Assembly (NCBI GenBank): GCA_035570595.1 | Contig: DATMLF010000049.1 | Span: forward strand, 1-26,740 | Direction: 5' to 3' | DNA: 26,740 bases | Origin: AP-15 sp035570595 | GTDB taxonomy: Bacteria; Pseudomonadota; Alphaproteobacteria; ATCC43930; CGMCC-115725 | Shown: positions 22,806 through 26,740 of the stretch, in pieces | Numbering within the stretch: position 1 is the first letter of the stretch | Layout of the letters: the number at the start of each line of letters is the position of its first letter | Translations under genes and position numbers: made by a program | Notes under the pieces: generated by a model | What the model was told of the DNA's origin: nothing | The model's input: only the letters and a program-made list of their open reading frames with translations | Databases searched by the model: none

Positions 22806-24326
22806 TCATTGTCGATCTTGCTTCCAGATCGGCTTGCCCGATCCGGGAAGCCCGTAGCTTGCCCATTTCCGCGTGACCTCAGTGACGATTTCCTCGGCCA
22901 TATGGATCGGCCGGCCCCAGTCGCGCCGCGTCTCGGGCGGCAATTTGCCGGTGGCGTCGAGACCGATCTTGCCGCCGAGCCCGGATTCGGGCGAGGCAAA
23001 GTCGAGATAGTCAATCGGCGTGTTGTCAACGAGGGTCACGTCGCGCACCGGGTCCATGCGGGTCGAGATCGCCCACATGACCTCTTTCCAGTCGCGCGCG
23101 TCGATGTCGTCGTCGACGACGATGACGAATTTCGTGTACACGAACTGCCGCAGAAACGACCAGATCCCCATCATTATCCGCTTGGCGTGGCCGGGGTAGG
23201 CCTTTCTGATCGCCACCACCGCGATGCGGTACGAGCAGCCCTCGGGCGGCAGCCAGAAATCGACGATTTCCGGGAATTGCTGCTGCAGCAGCGGGATGAA
23301 GACCTCGTTCAACGCCTCGCCGAGGATCGAGGGCTCGTCCGGCGGGCGGCCGGTGAAAGTCGAGAGATAGATCGGGCGCTGCCGCATCGTAATTGCCGTC
23401 AGCCGGAACACCGGGAAGCGCTCGACCGCGTTGTAGTAGCCGGTGTGGTCGCCGTAGGGGCCCTCGTCGCCGAACTCGTCGAGCGACACATGGCCTTCGA
23501 GGACGATCTCGGCCTGCGCCGGCACCTTCAACGGCACGGTCTTGCAGTCGACAAGCTCGACCCGGCGGCCGCGCAGCAGCCCGGCGAACTGGTATTCCGA
23601 CAATGTGTCGGGGACCGGCGTCACCGCGGCGAGGATCGTGCCAGGATCGGCGCCGATGACCGCCGCCGCCGGCAATGGCTCATGCCGCTCGGCGCGCCAG
23701 CGGCGGTGATGCTGGGCCCCGCCGCGGTGCGCCAGCCAGCGCATCAGGGTCGTGTCGCGGCCGGTCACCTGCATGCGGTAGATGCCGAGGTTGAAGCCGT
23801 CTTCTCGCCGCTCCCCCGGCCCTCTGGTCACGACCAATGGCCAGGTGATCAGCGGCGCCGGCTCGCCCGGCCAACAGGTTTGCACCGGCAGCGCACCAAG
23901 GTCGATTTCGGCCCCGCGCAGCACGATTTCCTGGCACGGTGCCGAGCCGACGGTGCGCGGCCGCATCGCCATCACGGTCTTCAGCAATGGCAGCATGTCG
24001 AGCGCCTCGCGCCAACCGCCGGGCGGCTCCGGCTGTTTCAGAAAGGCGAGAGTCTCGCCAATCTCGCGCAGTTGCGCGGGCTCGCGGTCCATCCCCCAGG
24101 CGACGCGCTCGACGGTCCCGAACAGATTGACCAGCACCGGGATCGGAGAGGTCGCGCCATCGTCACGCGCGGGGGTCTCGAACAGCACGGCGGGGCCGCC
24201 CTCGGCCAACAGCCGGGTTTGGATCTCGGTCATTTCGAGATAGGGAGAGACCGGCGCCTTCACTCGCGCCAAGCGGCCGCGCGCTTCGAGCCGGTCGATA
24301 AAGTCGCGCAGGCTGGCGTAAGGCAT
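22806..24326 (-). CDS. ubiD: UbiD, 3-octaprenyl-4-hydroxybenzoate decarboxylase
   Basis: A 506-residue prenylated-FMN-dependent decarboxylase of ubiquinone synthesis. By alignment from memory with E. coli UbiD and fungal Fdc1, Asn179 (FNLGIYR), His200 (MRWLAHRGG) and Glu244 (TLSEYQFAGLLRG) are the metal/phosphate ligands, and Arg184, Glu288 and Asp293 (DEGPYGDHTGYY) the catalytic acid/base set. TGRPPDEPSILGEALNEVF and NTPIDYLDFASPESGLGGK also match. All key residues are present. The flavin prenyltransferase UbiX that makes its cofactor is not in the window. It lies six bases after a small ORF, and ubiA is two genes upstream, making a ubiquinone operon likely. The ATG at 24326 has no strong ribosome site. 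Confidence 0.96.
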   Translation of the reverse strand: MPYASLRDFIDRLEARGRLARVKAPVSPYLEMTEIQTRLLAEGGPAVLFETPARDDGATSPIPVLVNLFGTVERVAWGMDREPAQLREIGETLAFLKQPEPPGGWREALDMLPLLKTVMAMRPRTVGSAPCQEIVLRGAEIDLGALPVQTCWPGEPAPLITWPLVVTRGPGERREDGFNLGIYRMQVTGRDTTLMRWLAHRGGAQHHRRWRAERHEPLPAAAVIGADPGTILAAVTPVPDTLSEYQFAGLLRGRRVELVDCKTVPLKVPAQAEIVLEGHVSLDEFGDEGPYGDHTGYYNAVERFPVFRLTAITMRQRPIYLSTFTGRPPDEPSILGEALNEVFIPLLQQQFPEIVDFWLPPEGCSYRIAVVAIRKAYPGHAKRIMMGIWSFLRQFVYTKFVIVVDDDIDARDWKEVMWAISTRMDPVRDVTLVDNTPIDYLDFASPESGLGGKIGLDATGKLPPETRRDWGRPIHMAEEIVTEVTRKWASYGLPGSGKPIWKQDRQ

Positions 24327-24332
24327 GCGCGG

Positions 24333-24533
24333 CTATATGGGAGCGGCGGTCACTGTTGGCGAGCGGCGGCGGATCGCCCGGCCATCGGCGGCGAGGCAGG
24401 TCAGCGCGGCGGCATCGAGCTTCTGGTGCACCTGCTTGTCTTGGGCGGTCAGCGCTGGCTGAAAGGCCTGCTTCTGGTCGGCGCGAATGGCCTTGAGCCA
24501 GTTGTTAACCACCAACCCGCGGTCCGTCGCCAT
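24333..24533 (-). CDS. Small ORF of unknown function between the methyltransferase and ubiD
   Basis: A 66-residue frame with consistently G/C-ending codons and a protein-like composition: NNWLKAIRADQKQAFQ, then LTAQDKQVHQKLDAAALTCL and a basic tail. No signal peptide or membrane segment is seen and I do not recognise a family. It ends six bases before the ubiD start, so it could be co-translated with it. The same frame stays open upstream to the methyltransferase stop (24630-24632) but contains no ATG, GTG or TTG there, so ATG 24533 is the only start. No clear ribosome site precedes it. It could be a real small protein or the decayed tail of an older gene. Confidence 0.4.
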   Translation of the reverse strand: MATDRGLVVNNWLKAIRADQKQAFQPALTAQDKQVHQKLDAAALTCLAADGRAIRRRSPTVTAAPI

Positions 24534-24629
24534 CCAGCGGCCAAATTCCGGACCGCCGGCGTGGCCCTCTCTCTTCGGCGAGCTACGCGTCCAGCCCGTC
24601 CTGTGCCGTTCCGCCGCCTGGCGCGCGCG

Positions 24630-25280
24630 TCAGTCGGGCAGCACTTGCCAGACGACGGTTTCGCGGGTGTCGCGGTCTTCGATCTCGCGGCTCGTCGGCA
24701 CCAGGTAGCGGGCGCGCTCGACAAGCCCCCAGGCCGGCAGGTAGGCGCGCCCGGGATCGCCGAGCAGAACCAGAGATCCGTGGGCGGCGAGCGCCCGCAG
24801 CCACGGAACGAGGCGCTCGGCCATCGCGCGCTCGTAGCAGACGTCGCCGGCGGTGACGACTTCCCACGCGGGCCCGGCGTCGACGAGGTCGACGGTCGTC
24901 ACCTCGACGAGAACTTTATTAAGTGCCGCGTTGCCAGCGATCGCGGCAGCTGCGAACGGGTCGATCTCGGCGGCGAGCACCGGGCGGGCGCCGGCCTTGG
25001 CGGCGGCGAGAGCGACAAGCCCCGACCCCGACCCGAAATCGAGCACGCTGCGGCCGGCGACGGTCTGCGGGTGGTCTAGCAGATAGCGGGCGAGCGCCTG
25101 GCCGCCCGCCCACGCGAAGGCCCAGAACGGCGGCGGGACAGCGCCACGCGCCAGGGTTTCCTCGGTCGCCTGCCAGAGCGGCGTCACCTCGCTTGCGAGA
25201 TGAAGGCGGATCTCGGGGACGAGCGGCGGGGCGCCGACTGCCGTGTTGCGCCGCACGAAGATTGCCGGGTCCACGGTCAT
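24630..25280 (-). CDS. Class I SAM methyltransferase, probable ETF-beta lysine methyltransferase (METTL20-like)
   Basis: A 216-residue seven-beta-strand methyltransferase. The segment PPFWAFAWAGGQALARYLLD (50-69), motif I VLDFGSGSGLVALAAAKAGA (from about 79), AAEIDPFAAAAI and the post-motif GDVCYERAMAE (about 145-155) are typical of the METTL20 group. This group trimethylates lysines of the electron-transfer flavoprotein beta subunit in mitochondria and in alphaproteobacteria. A PrmA-like target such as ribosomal protein L11 is the main alternative. ATG 25280 is only two bases after the ubiA stop, so the two are probably coupled; the frame continues further upstream but inside ubiA. Confidence 0.82.
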   Translation of the reverse strand: MTVDPAIFVRRNTAVGAPPLVPEIRLHLASEVTPLWQATEETLARGAVPPPFWAFAWAGGQALARYLLDHPQTVAGRSVLDFGSGSGLVALAAAKAGARPVLAAEIDPFAAAAIAGNAALNKVLVEVTTVDLVDAGPAWEVVTAGDVCYERAMAERLVPWLRALAAHGSLVLLGDPGRAYLPAWGLVERARYLVPTSREIEDRDTRETVVWQVLPD

Positions 25281-25282
25281 GG

Positions 25283-26260
25283 TCAGATCAAATGCCCGCT
25301 GACGATCCCGGCGAGCAGCAGCCAGCCGGTCAGCCGGTTCGAGCGGAACTTGGCGAGACAATCGGCCGGGTCATCGATGTCGACGCACGCCGCCTGCCAG
25401 CAAAGCTGCACCGCCGCGAGCGCCAGCCCGGCCCAAAACGGCGCGCCGAGCCCGGCGAAATGACCGGCGGCACCCCACAAGGCCGAGGCCGCGGCGTAAA
25501 ACGCGAAGAGCCACGGCCGGGTGTTCGCGCCGAGTGCCAAAGCCGAGGATTTGACGCCGATGCGCAGGTCGTCCGCCTTGTCCTGATGGGCATAGATCGT
25601 GTCGTAGCCGAGGGTCCAGAACACACCGCCGAGATAGAGCAGCACCGGCGGCGAGGCGAGCGCGCCCGTGACCGCGGCCCAGCCGACCAGCGCGCCCCAG
25701 TTGAAATTGAGCCCGAGAAAGATTTGCGGCCAATAGGTGATCCGTTTCATGAACGGGTAGCTCGCGACCAGTGCCAGAACGGCGCACCCGAGCAGGATGC
25801 TGGCGCGATTGAGGCTGAACAGCACCGCGGCACCCACCGCCAACTGCAGCAGCAGAAAGACGGCCGCCCGCCGCACGCTGACAGCACCGCTCGGCAACGG
25901 TCGCGACCGGGTGCGCGCGACTTGGGCGTCGTAATCCCGGTCGGCGATGTCGTTCAATGTGCAACCGGCGCCGCGCATGACCGCGGCCCCCACCGCGAAC
26001 AGCACGAGCAGCACCGGGCCGGGCAAGCGATGTGCGGCGAGCGCGATCCCCCACCAGCCCGGAAACAGTAAGAGCCACGTCCCGATCGGGCGGTCGAGCC
26101 GCGCGAGGCGGGCGTAGGGCCGTAGGCCCGCGGGCAGCAGCCGGTCGACCCAGTCGCCAGCACTGATGTCGCTCGCGGCAGACGTCGGAGACCGCTCGTC
26201 GGTTGACGCTGTCGAAGAGCCGGGAAGGACCGATCCCGGCAAAGGCGGTCGCGTAATCAT
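25283..26260 (-). CDS. ubiA: UbiA, 4-hydroxybenzoate polyprenyltransferase
   Basis: A 325-residue integral membrane prenyltransferase that attaches the polyprenyl tail to 4-hydroxybenzoate. Both Mg-diphosphate motifs are present: NDIADRDYD (103-111) and DTIYAHQDKADD (220-231). RTRSRPLPSG, ASYPFMKRITYWPQIFLG and LNFNWGALVGW are the other conserved blocks, and about eight to nine hydrophobic helices are visible. ATG 26260 leaves a disordered N-terminal stretch of some 45 residues before the LRPYARLARLDRPIGTWLLL start of homology; the frame is open further to 26437 but enters the divergent promoter region. It is first in an apparent operon with the methyltransferase, the small ORF and ubiD, and divergent from the flavin oxidoreductase gene. 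Confidence 0.96.
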   Translation of the reverse strand: MITRPPLPGSVLPGSSTASTDERSPTSAASDISAGDWVDRLLPAGLRPYARLARLDRPIGTWLLLFPGWWGIALAAHRLPGPVLLVLFAVGAAVMRGAGCTLNDIADRDYDAQVARTRSRPLPSGAVSVRRAAVFLLLQLAVGAAVLFSLNRASILLGCAVLALVASYPFMKRITYWPQIFLGLNFNWGALVGWAAVTGALASPPVLLYLGGVFWTLGYDTIYAHQDKADDLRIGVKSSALALGANTRPWLFAFYAAASALWGAAGHFAGLGAPFWAGLALAAVQLCWQAACVDIDDPADCLAKFRSNRLTGWLLLAGIVSGHLI

Positions 26261-26417
26261 GTTCGGGGTAATCCGGCCCACAACAACTCGCCGCTGGCAA
26301 GACCCAACAAGGTTCCTCCTGACGCAGTCAAAAAACCCGCACCGGCGGCGAAATTTGTGACAGACTTTCGCAGTGCCGCGGTCACGCCCGCGGCAACGCC
26401 GGAGGACGGAGAAACGC

Positions 26418-26740
26418 ATGCAGCTGATGTACTTCACCGAGCAGCCGATGTCGGCCTACCCGGCCGAGAAGGGCCTGGAGTTCGGGGCCACGGCGCTGAT
26501 GTTCTCGAACAAGTACTTCGATCCCGTCGCCGGCAGCCGGCTCTATAACGAATACCTCGAGCACTACATCTATGCCGAGGAGATGGGGATCGAAGGCTTC
26601 ATGCTGAACGAGCACCACAATGCGCCGTTCTGCATGCAGGCGAAGTGCAACGTCTTTGCCTCGATCCTCGCGGCGGCGACGAAAACGGCGAAGATCATCC
26701 TGCTCGGCAACCCGCTGCCGTTGGCCGAGAACCCGGTGCG
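26418..26740 (+). CDS. Luciferase-like flavin-dependent oxidoreductase, N-terminal part, cut by window edge
   Basis: The first 107 residues of an LLM-class (bacterial luciferase-like) monooxygenase. They start MQLMYFTEQPMSAY and contain YLEHYIYAEEMGIEGFMLNE followed by HHN, the EHH segment of the flavin/substrate site in this family. ILAAATKTAKIILLGNPLPL then corresponds to the TIM-barrel strand that carries the conserved turn. The enzyme uses reduced FMN and oxygen; the substrate is unknown. The ATG is preceded by GGAGGACGGAGA, which gives a ribosome site at 26407-26411 or slightly earlier. It is divergent from ubiA; the 157 bases between them (26261-26417) hold both promoters but no clear -35/-10 pair. 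Confidence 0.9.
   Translation, partial: MQLMYFTEQPMSAYPAEKGLEFGATALMFSNKYFDPVAGSRLYNEYLEHYIYAEEMGIEGFMLNEHHNAPFCMQAKCNVFASILAAATKTAKIILLGNPLPLAENPV

Noticed and set aside
22809..25079. A 756-codon plus-strand frame opposite ubiD and the methyltransferase
   Set aside because: Antisense to ubiD, which has all catalytic residues; composition is that of a shadow frame and no domain is recognisable.

Overview
The window reads as a GC-rich Gram-negative chromosome, most likely an alphaproteobacterium (possibly Rhodospirillales-like; this is inference). The reasons are uniformly G/C-ending codons, a groES-groEL pair behind a CIRCE operator, an alphaproteobacterial-style lipid A/Kdo cluster that includes a DUF374 acyltransferase, a METTL20-type methyltransferase beside ubiA, and the ATP-grasp / alpha-E / transglutaminase trio. 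No rRNA, tRNA, CRISPR array, prophage or intact insertion sequence was seen.

Left part (1-5720). groEL (cut by the window edge) and groES run leftwards behind a sigma70-like promoter and a CIRCE element. A structured non-coding stretch follows, then an alpha/beta hydrolase (+), a secreted DUF192 protein (-) and, after a strongly self-complementary leader, a large CPA1 Na+/H+ antiporter with a C-terminal cyclic-nucleotide-binding domain (+). A VOC-fold protein (-) closes this part.

Middle (6007-13860). A two-CBS protein with a conserved but uncharacterised C-terminal domain precedes a tight operon of circularly permuted ATP-grasp, alpha-E protein and transglutaminase, a set proposed from comparative genomics to make or modify peptides. 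Two aquaporin genes, both on the minus strand, then flank a plus-strand membrane dCache sensor that has no output domain. The first aquaporin has lost its first NPA motif (NSA) and has changed selectivity-filter residues, while the second keeps the canonical AqpZ filter. An AT-rich palindrome lies upstream of the divergent one.

Right part (13924-26260, all minus strand). Read in transcription order it holds ubiA, a METTL20-like methyltransferase, a 66-residue small ORF and ubiD; a palindromic repeat; pmbA/tldE and a LigB-type dioxygenase; a second, REP-like repeat; and then the envelope cluster msbA-like exporter, DUF374 acyltransferase, waaA, lpxK and lpxL. The last three junctions are stop/start overlaps. 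A luciferase-like flavin oxidoreductase (+) starts at 26418 and runs off the edge.

Most genes are ordinary core genes. The best leads are the diverged aquaporin pair with its orphan sensor, the switch-like RNA leader of the antiporter, the hairpin covering the msbA ribosome binding site, the CBS fusion domain and the two dispersed-type repeats. I did not see a clearly new multi-gene defence or secretion system.
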